Assembly (NCBI RefSeq): GCF_905397435.1
Contig: NZ_CAJPVI010000042.1
Location: forward strand, 16,118-80,117
Direction of reading: 5' to 3'
DNA: 64,000 nt
Source: Cupriavidus numazuensis
GTDB taxonomy: Bacteria; Pseudomonadota; Gammaproteobacteria; Burkholderiales; Burkholderiaceae
The translations under genes and the position numbers were made by a program. The notes beneath the pieces were generated by a model that saw only the letters and a program-made list of their open reading frames with translations, was not told where the DNA came from and did not search any database. Shown here piece after piece: positions 34,695-43,760 of the stretch (within the stretch, counting starts at the first letter, position 1; every line of letters starts with the position of its first letter).

Positions 34695-36137
34695 TTACCA
34701 GGGCAGCGAGTAGGTCTTGGTATTGCAGAAGCTCTTCATCGCTTCGAGCACGCCTTCCTTGTAGCCCAGCCCGGAGTCCTTGATGCCGCCGAACGGCGTC
34801 ATCTCGAGCCGGTAGCCCGGGACTTCGCGGACATTGACGGTTCCCACGTGCAACTCGCGGATAAAGCGCGTGATGTGGTCGAGCCGGTTGGTGCAGACCG
34901 ACGACGACAGCCCGTAGGCCGTGCCGTTGGAAATCCGGATGGCGTCGTCGATATCCTTGAAGCGGATCACCGGTGAGACAGGGCCAAAGGTCTCGTGCCT
35001 GACCACGGCCATTTCCGGGTCCACATGGTCGAGCACCGTAGGCGCGTAAAGCGCGCCGTCGCGCTTGTGGCCCGCGAGCAGGCGCGCACCACCGGCGATG
35101 GCGGCATTCACCACGGACTCGAACTGGATGGCCGCGGCCTCGTCGATCACTGTGCCCATATCGGTAGCGGGATCCAGCGGATCGCCGTACTTCACGTCCT
35201 GCGTCTTGGCCACCAGCAGTTCGACAAAGCGGTCGGCCACGGACTCCTGCACCAGCATCCGCTTCACTGCCGTGCAGCGCTGACCGGAGTTCTTGTACGA
35301 GCCGCCCGCTGCCAGCGTGGCGGCTTCTTCGAGGTCGGCATCTTCCATCACGATGATCGGATCGTTGCCGCCCAGCTCCAGCACCTGGCGCTTGTAGGCT
35401 GCCTTGGCCGCGATGTATTTGCCGATCGACACGCCGCCGGTGAAGGTGACGAGATCCACGTACTGGCTGGTCAGCAGCTCGTCCGCAATCTCGCGCGGGT
35501 CGCCGGTGACCACCGACAGCATCTGCGGCGGCAGGCCGGCCTCATAGAGGATGTCGGCCAGCGCGAAGGCAGCCAGCGGCGTCTTCTCGCTCGGCTTGAG
35601 GACCATGCGGTTGTTGGTCGCCACGGCCGGCGCGACCTTGTGGATCACCTGGTTGAGCGGGTGATTGAATGGCGTGATGGCCGAGATGGCGCCCAGCAGC
35701 GGTTCCTTGAGCGTATAGACCTTGCGGCTCTTGCCATGGGGCGTGAGATCGCAGGAGAAAACCTGGCCGTCGTCCACAAGTGCCTGGTTGGCGGCGAACA
35801 GCAGCACGTCGGAAGCGCGGCCGACCTCGTAAAGGGTGTCTTTCATCGACAGTCCTGATTCCAGCGTAATCAGCGTCGCGATCTCTTCCTTGCGCTTTGC
35901 GATGAGCTCGCCGGCGCGCATCAGGATGCGATAGCGCTCGTAGCGGGTCAGGGTCGGGCGGTACTGGTGCGCGATGCGCAGGGCGCGGCGCACGTCTTCG
36001 ATATTGGCCTTCGGCACGGTGGCGATGACTTCCCCGGTGTAGGGATAGGTCACTTCGATCACGCGATCGCGATAGACCTTTTCGCCGGCAATGCGCAGCG
36101 CTTCATGGCGGATGTTGGAAGTGGCTGGCGTGCTCAT
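34695..36137 (-). CDS. phnY: Phosphonoacetaldehyde dehydrogenase
   Basis: This 480-residue NAD-dependent aldehyde dehydrogenase oxidises phosphonoacetaldehyde to phosphonoacetate. Its ALDH features are TPFNHPLNQVIHK (155-167), Lys181 in LKPSEKTP, TFTGGVSIGK (231-240), Glu254 in LELGGNDP, and the nucleophile Cys288 in NSGQRCTA. The substrate assignment rests on the adjacent phnA and phnW and on close resemblance to Sinorhizobium PhnY. AGGAGACAACC precedes the ATG. The same ribosome-site sequence recurs before several genes of this cluster. Confidence 0.95.
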   Translation of the reverse strand: MSTPATSNIRHEALRIAGEKVYRDRVIEVTYPYTGEVIATVPKANIEDVRRALRIAHQYRPTLTRYERYRILMRAGELIAKRKEEIATLITLESGLSMKDTLYEVGRASDVLLFAANQALVDDGQVFSCDLTPHGKSRKVYTLKEPLLGAISAITPFNHPLNQVIHKVAPAVATNNRMVLKPSEKTPLAAFALADILYEAGLPPQMLSVVTGDPREIADELLTSQYVDLVTFTGGVSIGKYIAAKAAYKRQVLELGGNDPIIVMEDADLEEAATLAAGGSYKNSGQRCTAVKRMLVQESVADRFVELLVAKTQDVKYGDPLDPATDMGTVIDEAAAIQFESVVNAAIAGGARLLAGHKRDGALYAPTVLDHVDPEMAVVRHETFGPVSPVIRFKDIDDAIRISNGTAYGLSSSVCTNRLDHITRFIRELHVGTVNVREVPGYRLEMTPFGGIKDSGLGYKEGVLEAMKSFCNTKTYSLPW

Positions 36138-36181
36138 GGTTGTCTCCTGTTGATCTCGGTCGGCAGGCGCGACTGTCCCCC

Positions 36182-36200
36182 CGCCCCTGCGCGAGGGGCG
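36182..36200 (-). other. Intercistronic hairpin between phnA and phnY
   Basis: CGCCCCT-GCGCG-AGGGGCG is a perfect 7-bp GC stem without a T-run, in the 99-bp gap between the two genes. It may stabilise the upstream message or separate the cistrons. It is not a classical terminator. Confidence 0.45.
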
Positions 36201-36236
36201 TGTCAGGACAGCAGGCAGGAATGCTGGAAGGCGCCG

Positions 36237-37472
36237 TCAGGCGGCGTGGTTCAACGCGAGGTCGAGTGCGTCGAAGTTGCGCAGGCGGCGGTTCGGCTGC
36301 AAGCCAACCATCGACCGATTGCACAGCAGCGGCACGACCTGCTCCGACACCCCGCCGTGGGAGCGCAGCGGCGCGTCGAGGCCGGACAGGTCATGCCTGG
36401 ACTTCGATGTGCCGATCACGACGTTCTGGCGCGAGACCGCGACGATGTCGCCGATGCGGTCTGGCGGCAGCCCGAAGCGCTCGGCGGCCTCCTGGCGGGT
36501 GAGCACGCTTTCCATGCCGTCGATGTCGGCGATCCGCGGAATCCAGCGGGCGGCGCTCTCGGCGTCCGGCGTATAGATGGTGGCAAACGAGCCCAGCGCG
36601 CCGTGGTGGACCACGTAGGGATCGGTAATGGGCAGGATCACGCGGGCGGTGCCTTCGCCGTACCAGTTGTCGAGCTGATCCTGCAGGTAGATGACGTTGG
36701 GCTCGCCGGTGGCGCCGTGCTTGTCGTTCATGCCATGGTCGGCGGTCAGCACGATGGTGGCGCCCAGCGCATCGAGCTGGCCCAGGTAGCCGTCCATCAT
36801 CTTGTAGAAGGCGTTGGCGGCCTGGCTGCCCGGGGCTGCCTTGTGTTGCACGTAGTCCGTGGTGGACAGATACATCAGGTCGGGCCGCTCACGCTCCATC
36901 AGCTTGACGCCAGCGGCAAACACGAATTCGGACAGCTCGGCGCTGTAGACCGACGGCACCGGCATACCCACCATCTCCACGACGCCGGTAATGCCGTTTT
37001 CCTCCTGCGTGACCTGGTCGGCCTTTTCCGACGAGAAGCAGATGCCATGCATGCCATGGCCGAGCAGCTTGCGCAGCTTGTCCTTGGCGGTGACCACGGC
37101 CACCTTGGCCCCGGCGTTCGCGAAGGCCGCGAGCACGGTGCCAGCGCGCAGGTACTTGGGATCGTTCATCATCACTTCGGCGCCTAGTTCCCGATCGAAG
37201 AAATAGTTGCCGCAGATGCCGTGGACCGACGGCGGCGCGCCTGTGACGATGGACAGGTTGTTGGGGTTAGTGAACGAGGGGATCACGCAGTCGCCCAGCA
37301 GGCTCGTGCCGTGCTGCATGACCTTCCGCAGGAAAGGTGCCACGCCTGCTTCGGTAGCAGCGTGCAGGTATTCCGGCGCGCAGCCGTCCACGCATACCAC
37401 GACCACCGGGCGGTTCATCCAGCGGTAGGTCCTGCCATTGACTTCAATGCGTTCAGCCTTGGTCGTTCCCAT
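36237..37472 (-). CDS. phnA: Phosphonoacetate hydrolase
   Basis: This 411-residue zinc-dependent C-P hydrolase of the alkaline phosphatase superfamily splits phosphonoacetate into acetate and phosphate. With the ATG at 37472 the nucleophile is Thr68 in SFTNPNNLS, the same number as in the Sinorhizobium enzyme. Metal ligands are visible in VCVDGCAPEY (Asp), LTADHGMNDKHG (Asp-His) and LRSHGG (His). A TTG two codons upstream is the alternative start, but GGGG spacing favours the ATG. This gene is unrelated to E. coli phnA. It starts 29 bp after the regulator's stop. Confidence 0.96.
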   Translation of the reverse strand: MGTTKAERIEVNGRTYRWMNRPVVVVCVDGCAPEYLHAATEAGVAPFLRKVMQHGTSLLGDCVIPSFTNPNNLSIVTGAPPSVHGICGNYFFDRELGAEVMMNDPKYLRAGTVLAAFANAGAKVAVVTAKDKLRKLLGHGMHGICFSSEKADQVTQEENGITGVVEMVGMPVPSVYSAELSEFVFAAGVKLMERERPDLMYLSTTDYVQHKAAPGSQAANAFYKMMDGYLGQLDALGATIVLTADHGMNDKHGATGEPNVIYLQDQLDNWYGEGTARVILPITDPYVVHHGALGSFATIYTPDAESAARWIPRIADIDGMESVLTRQEAAERFGLPPDRIGDIVAVSRQNVVIGTSKSRHDLSGLDAPLRSHGGVSEQVVPLLCNRSMVGLQPNRRLRNFDALDLALNHAA

Positions 37473-37501
37473 TTCCAATCCCCTTGGTGATGAGCGTCAG
37501 C

Positions 37502-38197
37502 TCATGGTTCCTTGTTGCTTTCCGGATGCACCTTGCGGTGCGCCTTGAGCATGCGTACGCGGCTGGCGGCCACGTGTGCGCGCAACGCGGCGCCGGCATG
37601 CCGGGCATTGCCCGCCACAATGGCGTCCACGATCGCGCGGTGTTCGTCGGCGGACACATCGAGCCCTCCGCCCTGGGTCAGCGCCTGCATGCGGAACAGG
37701 TGCAGCTCCTTCACCAGCCGCCGGTAGGTCTCGGTCAGCTTGTTGCTGCCCGCGTGTTCCAGCAGCAGTTCATGGAACCGCAGGTTCAGCGAGGCGTACT
37801 CGGCCGCTTCCTTCTTGTTGGCGACCTCTTCCATGGCCCCCAACAACTGGTTCAGTTCGCTCACCAGCGTCGGGTTGACGCGCTGCGCCACCCGCTTGCC
37901 GATGATTTCCTCCAGGGCCTCGCGCAGTTCATAGATCTCATCGGCCTCTTCCACCGAAATCTCGCGCACGAAGACCCCGCGGTTCTTCTCGTTGCGGACC
38001 AGCCCCGCTTCCTCCAGCGCGCGCAGCGCTTCGCGGATCGGACCGCGGCTGGTGCCAAAGCGCGCAGCGATATCGCTCTCGTTGATACGCGTGCCCGGTG
38101 GCAGTTCGCCGGTCATGATCAGGCGTTCGATTTCCTCCTGCACCAGCATCGGCAGCGAGCTTGAACGCAATAGTTGGATGGCGTCGGTCATTCCCAT
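37502..38197 (-). CDS. phnR: GntR/FCD-family regulator of the phn cluster
   Basis: This regulator of about 231 residues has an N-terminal winged helix (LVQEEIERLIMTGELPPGTRINE, in part, then FGTSRGPIREALRALEEAGLV). A C-terminal all-helical FCD ligand-binding domain follows (NLRFHELLLEHAGSNKL; metal-site-like His in FHE). It is first of the minus-strand phn genes and divergent from the uptake genes. ATG 38197 coincides with the predicted transcription start, so it may be leaderless. ATG 38191 has GGAG 8 bp upstream and is the alternative. It probably binds AEP or a pathway intermediate and represses both directions; the symbol is by position. Confidence 0.9.
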   Translation of the reverse strand: MGMTDAIQLLRSSSLPMLVQEEIERLIMTGELPPGTRINESDIAARFGTSRGPIREALRALEEAGLVRNEKNRGVFVREISVEEADEIYELREALEEIIGKRVAQRVNPTLVSELNQLLGAMEEVANKKEAAEYASLNLRFHELLLEHAGSNKLTETYRRLVKELHLFRMQALTQGGGLDVSADEHRAIVDAIVAGNARHAGAALRAHVAASRVRMLKAHRKVHPESNKEP

Positions 38198-38203
38198 GGC
38201 TCC

Positions 38204-38232
38204 ATTAAAGTTTCCAATCTGTAGATTGTCAA
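38204..38232 (-). promoter_or_regulatory. Promoter and operator of phnR-phnA-phnY-ald
   Basis: On the minus strand TTGACA (38227-38232), a 17-bp spacer and TTTAAT (38204-38209) form a near-consensus promoter. The spacer carries the perfect inverted repeat CAATCT-AC-AGATTG (38215-38228), which starts at the last two bases of the -35 box. A bound dimer would block RNA polymerase. Confidence 0.75.
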
Positions 38233-38249
38233 CAGTTTTCAATCTTACG

Positions 38250-38278
38250 TTGACAGTCTGCAGACTACGTTCTACATT
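38250..38278 (+). promoter_or_regulatory. Promoter and operator of phnS-T-U-W
   Basis: On the plus strand TTGACA (38250-38255), a 17-bp spacer and TACATT (38273-38278) form a good promoter. The perfect palindrome AGTCTGCAGACT (38255-38266) sits in the same register as the operator of the opposite promoter. The two share the core TCT-R-CAGA and are 39 bp apart centre to centre. The leader to phnS is about 78 bases. Confidence 0.75.
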
Positions 38279-38362
38279 GAGTTCATCTTACCGCAGGGTG
38301 CGCCACGACATACCGCGGAAGGCGTAGCGCAGACAACAGATCTGACTAACAGGAGACCGAGA

Positions 38363-39388
38363 ATGAAGAATCCCCTCGCCATGGCGCTTTGCGCCTCCGC
38401 GCTGGTATGCACGACAGGCATCGCTTCCGCGCAGCAAAAGACCACGCTTACGGTCTACACAGCGCTGGAAACGGACGCGATGAAGCTCTACAAGGACGGC
38501 TTCGAGAAAGCCAACCCTGATATTGAAGTGCGCTGGGTACGTGACTCCACCGGCATCGTGACCGCGCGCCTGCTGGCCGAAAAGGCCAACCCGCAGGCTG
38601 ACGTGGTAGCGGGGCTGGCCGCCAGCAGCCTGGTGCTGCTGTCACAGGAAGGCATGCTGCAGGGCTACGAGCCCAAGGGCTTCCAGCAACTGACCTCCAA
38701 CTATTCCGATACCGCGCGGCCGCCGCAGTGGGTCGGCATGGACGTCTGGGCGGCCACGATCTGCTTCAACCGCGTGGAAGCGCAGAAGCTGGGCCTGCCC
38801 AAGCCGGAAACCTGGAAGGATCTGGCCAAGCCGATCTACAAGGGCCGCATCACGATGCCGCACCCGGCTTCGAGCGGCACCGGCTACCTCGATGTAGCGG
38901 CCTGGCTGCAGATGTGGGGAGAGGCCGATGGCTGGAAGTACATGGACGGCCTGCACGAGAACATCGCCCAGTATGTGCACTCCGGCTCCAAGCCGTGCAA
39001 GCAGGCGGCGACCGGCGAATTCCCGATCGGCATCTCGTTCGAATTCCGCGGTCACCAGGTGCGCAAGTCCGGTGCCCCGGTCGACCTGATCTTCCCGACC
39101 GAAGGCCTGGGCTGGGACATCGAGGCCACCAGCATCATGAAGACGACCAAGAAGCTGCCCGAGGCCAGGCGCTTCGCCGACTGGATGGCCAGCCGCGATG
39201 CGAACCAGATCAGCTCTACCTGGTGGGCCGTGGTGGCCTACCCCGGCATCGCCAAACCACTGGACGGCATTCCGCCCAACTATGAAAGCCGCTTCGCCCG
39301 CAACGACTTCCAGTGGGCCGCCAAGAACCGCTCGCGCATCCTGGCCGAGTGGAGCAAGCGCTACGACAGCAAGGCTGAAGCCAAGTAA
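38363..39388 (+). CDS. phnS: 2-Aminoethylphosphonate ABC transporter, substrate-binding protein
   Basis: This 341-residue periplasmic binding protein has a signal peptide (1-24, ending GIASAQQ) and the iron/AEP-type fold of class-II receptors (TTLTVYTALETDAMKLYKDGFE). WVRDSTGIVTARLLAEK, ASSGTGYLDVAAWLQM and EGLGWDIEATSIMK are typical of the PhnS2 group. AGGAGACC precedes the ATG. It is first in the uptake operon behind the controlled promoter. The ligand is inferred from phnW, phnY and phnA around it. Confidence 0.93.
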   Translation: MKNPLAMALCASALVCTTGIASAQQKTTLTVYTALETDAMKLYKDGFEKANPDIEVRWVRDSTGIVTARLLAEKANPQADVVAGLAASSLVLLSQEGMLQGYEPKGFQQLTSNYSDTARPPQWVGMDVWAATICFNRVEAQKLGLPKPETWKDLAKPIYKGRITMPHPASSGTGYLDVAAWLQMWGEADGWKYMDGLHENIAQYVHSGSKPCKQAATGEFPIGISFEFRGHQVRKSGAPVDLIFPTEGLGWDIEATSIMKTTKKLPEARRFADWMASRDANQISSTWWAVVAYPGIAKPLDGIPPNYESRFARNDFQWAAKNRSRILAEWSKRYDSKAEAK

Positions 39389-39439
39389 GCCACGCCGGGG
39401 AGGCGCTCGCCGCCTCCCGACTCAGTACTGCTCGTTACC

Positions 39440-39475
39440 GCCATCGCCATCGCCATGGCCATCGCAGCCATCACC
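39440..39475. repeat. GCCATC simple repeat between phnS and phnT
   Basis: This is a run of five to six near-perfect 6-bp GCCATC units in the 104-bp gap. Slippage could change its length. It holds no open frame or hairpin of note. Confidence 0.55.
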
Positions 39476-39492
39476 ACATTGTGGGGACCCCC

Positions 39493-40623
39493 ATGGAAAT
39501 GACCAGCGCCAAGTTCGTCGCCACGCGCGCCGGCAGCGTGCCCGCCCTCGAGATCCAGGGCGTGCGCAAGGAATTCGAAACCTTCACCGCCTTGCGGCAT
39601 ATCGACCTGACCGTCTACCAGGGCGAGATGCTGTGCTTCCTCGGCCCGTCGGGCTGCGGCAAGACTACGCTGCTGCGCATCATTGCCGGACTGGAGAAGC
39701 AGACCGCCGGCACCATCCTCCAGCTCGGGCGCGATATCTCCGCCTTGCCTCCCGCCAGGCGCGACTACGGCATCGTGTTCCAGTCGTATGCGCTGTTCCC
39801 GAACCTGACGATCGCCGATAACGTGGCCTATGGCCTCGTGAACCGTCGCACCGGCCGGGCCGAGATCGCGCAGCGGGTGCAGGAACTGCTCGACCTGGTA
39901 GGCCTGCCGAGCTCCGGGCGCAAGTACCCCAGCCAGCTATCGGGCGGCCAGCAGCAGCGCGTCGCGCTGGCACGTGCGCTGGCAACCCGACCGGGCCTGC
40001 TGCTGCTCGACGAACCCCTGTCCGCGCTCGATGCGCTCGAACGCGTGCGCCTGCGCGGCGAGATCCGGCGCCTGCAGCAGCAAGTGGGCGTGACCACCAT
40101 CATGGTCACGCACGACCAGGAAGAGGCCCTGTCCATGGCCGACCGGATCGTCGTCATGAACCATGGTGTCATCGAGCAGGTCGGCACGCCGCTGGAGGTC
40201 TACGAACGCCCGGCCACACCCTTCGTGGCGGACTTTGTCGGGCGCGTGAACGTGCTGGCCGGCACGGCGCTCGGGGGCCGGCGCTTCCGCGTGGGCACGC
40301 TGGAACTGACTTGCGAGGGCTGCAGCCGCGAATTCGAGCCCGGCACGGCCGTCAATCTCTACCTTCGCCCCGAAGACCGCCACATCGGCCAGTTCGGCGG
40401 CGACACGCCCAACCAGCTGACCGTCAACATCGAGAAGGTCGAGTTCCTCGGTGACACCTGCATGGCCGAGGCGAGCTGCGAGCACCTTGGCGGCCAGTCG
40501 CTGTGCCTGCAGTTCACCCTCGACCAGTTCCACGATCACGGCATCCGCGCCGGCCAGCCCCTGCGCATTGCGCTGCGTGCCAGCCGCATCCAGGCCTTCG
40601 CAGCGACTGGAGCAAAACGATGA
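39493..40623 (+). CDS. phnT: 2-Aminoethylphosphonate ABC transporter, ATP-binding protein
   Basis: This 376-residue ABC ATPase has Walker A GPSGCGKTT (51-59), a Q-loop in GIVFQSYALFPN, the signature LSGGQQQR, Walker B LLLLDEPLSALDA and the switch His in VTHDQEEA. A C-terminal TOBE-like regulatory domain (about 245-376) contains a Cys-rich patch (ELTCEGCSREFE). It energises uptake through the fused permease. ATG 39493 is chosen; GTG 39481 and ATG 39499 are in frame. It overlaps the permease gene by 4 bp. Confidence 0.93.
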   Translation: MEMTSAKFVATRAGSVPALEIQGVRKEFETFTALRHIDLTVYQGEMLCFLGPSGCGKTTLLRIIAGLEKQTAGTILQLGRDISALPPARRDYGIVFQSYALFPNLTIADNVAYGLVNRRTGRAEIAQRVQELLDLVGLPSSGRKYPSQLSGGQQQRVALARALATRPGLLLLDEPLSALDALERVRLRGEIRRLQQQVGVTTIMVTHDQEEALSMADRIVVMNHGVIEQVGTPLEVYERPATPFVADFVGRVNVLAGTALGGRRFRVGTLELTCEGCSREFEPGTAVNLYLRPEDRHIGQFGGDTPNQLTVNIEKVEFLGDTCMAEASCEHLGGQSLCLQFTLDQFHDHGIRAGQPLRIALRASRIQAFAATGAKR

Positions 40624-42362
40624 AAGAGATCGCCCTTCCCCAGATGCCGTCCCAGGCGCCCAAAGCCACCACGACAAGCTGGCTGGCCCGCTGGAACTGG
40701 GACGAAATCATCGCGCGCGCGGTGCTGGCCTGCGTGCTGGTAGCGCTGTTCCTCTTCCTGCTGGCGCCGATGTGCGCCATCCTGGCCAATGCCGTGCTCG
40801 ATCGCGACGGTCATTTTGTCGGACTGGCCCACTTCGCCGCCTACATCCGGACACCGTCGCTGCTGCAGTCGGCACGCAACTCGGTGATGCTGGCCGCGAG
40901 CGTGGTCGGCATCTCCGTGCCACTGGCCTTCGTCTTCGCCTATGCGCTGACACGCAGCACGCTGCCGGCGCCGCTGAAGGCAGTGTTCCGGCTGATTGCA
41001 CTGATCCCGCTGCTGGCCCCGTCCCTGCTTTCCGCCATCTCCTTCGTGCAGTGGTTCGGCAACCAGGGCGTGCTCAAGCCGCTGCTTGGCGGAGCATCGA
41101 TCTACGGCGCGCGGGGCATCATCATCGCGGAGGTCTACAACACCTTCCCCCATGCACTGATGATTCTTGTCACGGCGCTGTCGCTCGCCGACGGCCGCCT
41201 CTACGAAGCCGCCAGCGCGCTCGGCGCCAGTACCCGGCGCAAGTTCTTCAGCGTAACCCTGCCCTCCTGCAAGTACGGCCTGATCAGCGCGGCGACCGTG
41301 ACGTTCACCTATGTCATCTCCGACTTCGGCGCGCCCAAGGTGATTGGCGGTGACTTCAACGTGCTGTCCATCGATGTGTTCAAGCAGGTGATCGGCCAGC
41401 AGAACTTTTCGATGGGCGCGGTAGTCGGTGTGCTCCTGCTGGTGCCGTCCGTCCTCTCGTTCATGATCGACGCCGTGGTACGCCGCAAGCTGCGCGCCCA
41501 GCTCACCGCGCGTTCGGTGCCCTACGTGCCCAAGCCCAATGCCTGGGCCAACGCGCTGCTCGGTGGCTACTGCATGCTGGTTTGCGCGCTGTTGCTCGCC
41601 GTGGTCGGCATGGCGATCTATACCTCGCTGATCAAGCTGTGGCCCTACGACCTGACGCTGGGCCTGCAGAACTACCACATCGTGCTGTTCGAAAGCGACA
41701 TGGCCAGCGCCTACAAGAACAGCCTGGTACTCGCCACCGCCACGGCGCTGTCGGGCTCGCTCATTGTCTTTACCGGCGCCTACCTGATCGAGAAGACCCG
41801 CAACCTCGGGCTGATGCGGCCGGTCATGCATTTCCTGGCCGTGCTGTCGATGGCCGTGCCGGGTCTGGTGCTGGGCCTGGGCTACGTGATCTTCTTCAAC
41901 CACCCGTCGAACCCGCTCAACTTCCTCTACAACACGATGATCCTGGTCATCCAGTCGACCATCATCCACTACTACACGTCGAGCCACCTCACGGCCATCA
42001 CCGCGCTCAAGCAGATCGATAACGAGTTCGAAGCCGTCTCGGCCTCGCTCAAGGTGCCGCAATGGCGCACGTTCCTGCGCGTGACGCTGCCGGTATGCCT
42101 GCCTGCGGTGCTGGACATCGCCCGCTATTACTTCGTGGTGTCGATGTCGACGCTGTCGTGCGTGATCTTCCTCTACACGCCGGAAACCATCCTCGCCTCC
42201 GTCGCCATCATGCATATGGACGATGCCGGCGACATCGGCCCCGCGGCCGCTCTTGCCAGCCTGATCGTGCTGACATCCACCGCCATCTGCGTGGTCTATG
42301 CCCTTTGCACCCGTGTGCTGCTGCGACGCACGCAGGGCTGGCGCGACCTGGCCCGCCACTGA
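40620..42362 (+). CDS. phnU: 2-Aminoethylphosphonate ABC transporter, fused permease
   Basis: This 580-residue permease contains two complete binding-protein-dependent transport domains in one chain, about residues 60-270 and 330-570, with some twelve helices. Each half has an EAA-type loop (EAASALGASTRRKFFSVTLP and EAVSASLKVPQWRTFLRVTLP). This fits the PhnU2-type fused permease, as opposed to separate PhnU and PhnV. The ATG overlaps the end of phnT (ATGA). It would form the membrane channel with PhnT and receive AEP from PhnS. Confidence 0.92.
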   Translation: MKEIALPQMPSQAPKATTTSWLARWNWDEIIARAVLACVLVALFLFLLAPMCAILANAVLDRDGHFVGLAHFAAYIRTPSLLQSARNSVMLAASVVGISVPLAFVFAYALTRSTLPAPLKAVFRLIALIPLLAPSLLSAISFVQWFGNQGVLKPLLGGASIYGARGIIIAEVYNTFPHALMILVTALSLADGRLYEAASALGASTRRKFFSVTLPSCKYGLISAATVTFTYVISDFGAPKVIGGDFNVLSIDVFKQVIGQQNFSMGAVVGVLLLVPSVLSFMIDAVVRRKLRAQLTARSVPYVPKPNAWANALLGGYCMLVCALLLAVVGMAIYTSLIKLWPYDLTLGLQNYHIVLFESDMASAYKNSLVLATATALSGSLIVFTGAYLIEKTRNLGLMRPVMHFLAVLSMAVPGLVLGLGYVIFFNHPSNPLNFLYNTMILVIQSTIIHYYTSSHLTAITALKQIDNEFEAVSASLKVPQWRTFLRVTLPVCLPAVLDIARYYFVVSMSTLSCVIFLYTPETILASVAIMHMDDAGDIGPAAALASLIVLTSTAICVVYALCTRVLLRRTQGWRDLARH

Positions 42363-42431
42363 GCGCCGCTATCCCGAGAAACCGAGATACCGACAAGCCA
42401 ACAGACCAGAACCCAACGTCAGGAGACACCC

Positions 42432-43559
42432 ATGACCGCCACGCCCTACCCCATCCTGCTCACTCCCGGCCCGCTCACCACATCTGACCGCACGCGCCAG
42501 GCCATGCTGCGCGACTGGGGCTCGTGGGACACTGACTTCAACGCCATTACCGCCCGCATTCGCCAGCAGGTGCTGGCGATCGCCCACGGCGAAGGCACGC
42601 ATGAATGCGTGCCCCTGCAGGGCAGCGGTACCTTCTCCGTGGAGGCCGCCATCGGCACGCTGGTGCCGCGCGACGGCCATGTGCTGGTGCCTGTGAACGG
42701 CGCCTATTGCCAGCGCATCGCCAGGATCTGCAAGACCCTTGGCCGGCGCCTGTCCACCATCGACTATGCCGAGGACCGCCCGATGCGGGCTGCGGATATC
42801 GACCGCCAGCTAGCTGCGGACAGCACCATCACCCACGTCGCGGTCGTGCACTGCGAAACCGGCACGGGCGTGCTCAACCCGCTGGACGAGATCGCCCAGG
42901 TCGTGGCGCGGCATGGGCGCGGCCTGATCGTCGATGCGATGAGCTCGTTCGGCGCGATCGACATCGACGCTCGCACTACCCCGTTCGATGCCGTCATTGC
43001 GGCCTCCGGCAAATGCCTGGAAGGCGTGCCGGGCATGGGCTTCGTGATCGCGCGGCGCACGGCGCTGGAGCGCTGCGAAGGCAACAGCCATTCCCTTTCG
43101 CTCGACCTCTATGACCAGTGGAAATACATGGAACGGACCACGCAGTGGCGCTTCACGCCGCCGACGCACGTGGTCGCCGCGCTTGACCAGGCGCTCCAGC
43201 AATATGTGGAAGAAGGCGGACTCCCGGCACGCGGCGCGCGCTACGCTCGCAACTGCCAGTTACTGGTGGATGGCATGGAGGTGCTTGGCCTGAAGCCCTA
43301 CCTGGAGCGCAAGGTGCAGGCCCCGATCATCGTCACGTTCCATGCGCCGGCCGACCCGCGCTATGACTTCAAGACTTTCTATCAGGCCGTCAAGCAGCGC
43401 GGCTACATCCTGTATCCGGGCAAGCTGACCGAGATCGAGACCTTCCGCGTGGGATGCATCGGCCATTTCGGAGACGCCGGCATCCCCGGCGCGGTGAAGG
43501 CCATCGGCGAAGTGCTGGCCGGGATGGGCGTCGAGGTCGGGACGACCGTCGACGCGTGA
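42432..43559 (+). CDS. phnW: 2-Aminoethylphosphonate:pyruvate aminotransferase
   Basis: This 375-residue PLP enzyme converts AEP plus pyruvate to phosphonoacetaldehyde plus alanine. The start is LLTPGPLTTSDRTRQAMLRDWGSWD, in part. PLQGSGTFSVEA lies near the cofactor phosphate. Asp168 in IVDAMSSFG pairs with the ring nitrogen, and Lys194 in AASGKCLEG is the Schiff-base lysine, the same number as in Salmonella PhnW. AGGAGACACC precedes the ATG. It is last in the plus-strand operon and followed by a strong terminator. Confidence 0.97.
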   Translation: MTATPYPILLTPGPLTTSDRTRQAMLRDWGSWDTDFNAITARIRQQVLAIAHGEGTHECVPLQGSGTFSVEAAIGTLVPRDGHVLVPVNGAYCQRIARICKTLGRRLSTIDYAEDRPMRAADIDRQLAADSTITHVAVVHCETGTGVLNPLDEIAQVVARHGRGLIVDAMSSFGAIDIDARTTPFDAVIAASGKCLEGVPGMGFVIARRTALERCEGNSHSLSLDLYDQWKYMERTTQWRFTPPTHVVAALDQALQQYVEEGGLPARGARYARNCQLLVDGMEVLGLKPYLERKVQAPIIVTFHAPADPRYDFKTFYQAVKQRGYILYPGKLTEIETFRVGCIGHFGDAGIPGAVKAIGEVLAGMGVEVGTTVDA

Positions 43560-43596
43560 CGGGAAAGCCTGGACGATTGATTTGAGCTTGGCTGAC

Positions 43597-43648
43597 ATGG
43601 CCAGGACGCACCGGCAAAGCAGCCGATGCGGTCCTGGCCATTTTTTTG
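43597..43648 (+). terminator. Rho-independent terminator after phnW
   Basis: ATGGCCAGGAC (43597-43607) pairs with GTCCTGGCCAT (43631-43641). The stem continues inward through CGCACCGGC/GCCGATGCG with one mismatch, and a run of seven T follows. It is very stable, 38 bp past the phnW stop. Confidence 0.93.
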
Positions 43649-43760
43649 GTTCTTCGACGAATTGCGGGTGATGGCGCTTGGCATGCGCTGCTGGCTCGCC
43701 GGCGTAGCCGGCGGGGGTTCTGTGGATGAGATTGAGGTATCGCTCGTGGCTCGCACCGCT

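Noticed and set aside
40536..42359. Open frame of about 600 codons antisense to the fused phn permease
   Set aside because: Antisense shadow. The plus strand has membrane helices and two EAA loops.
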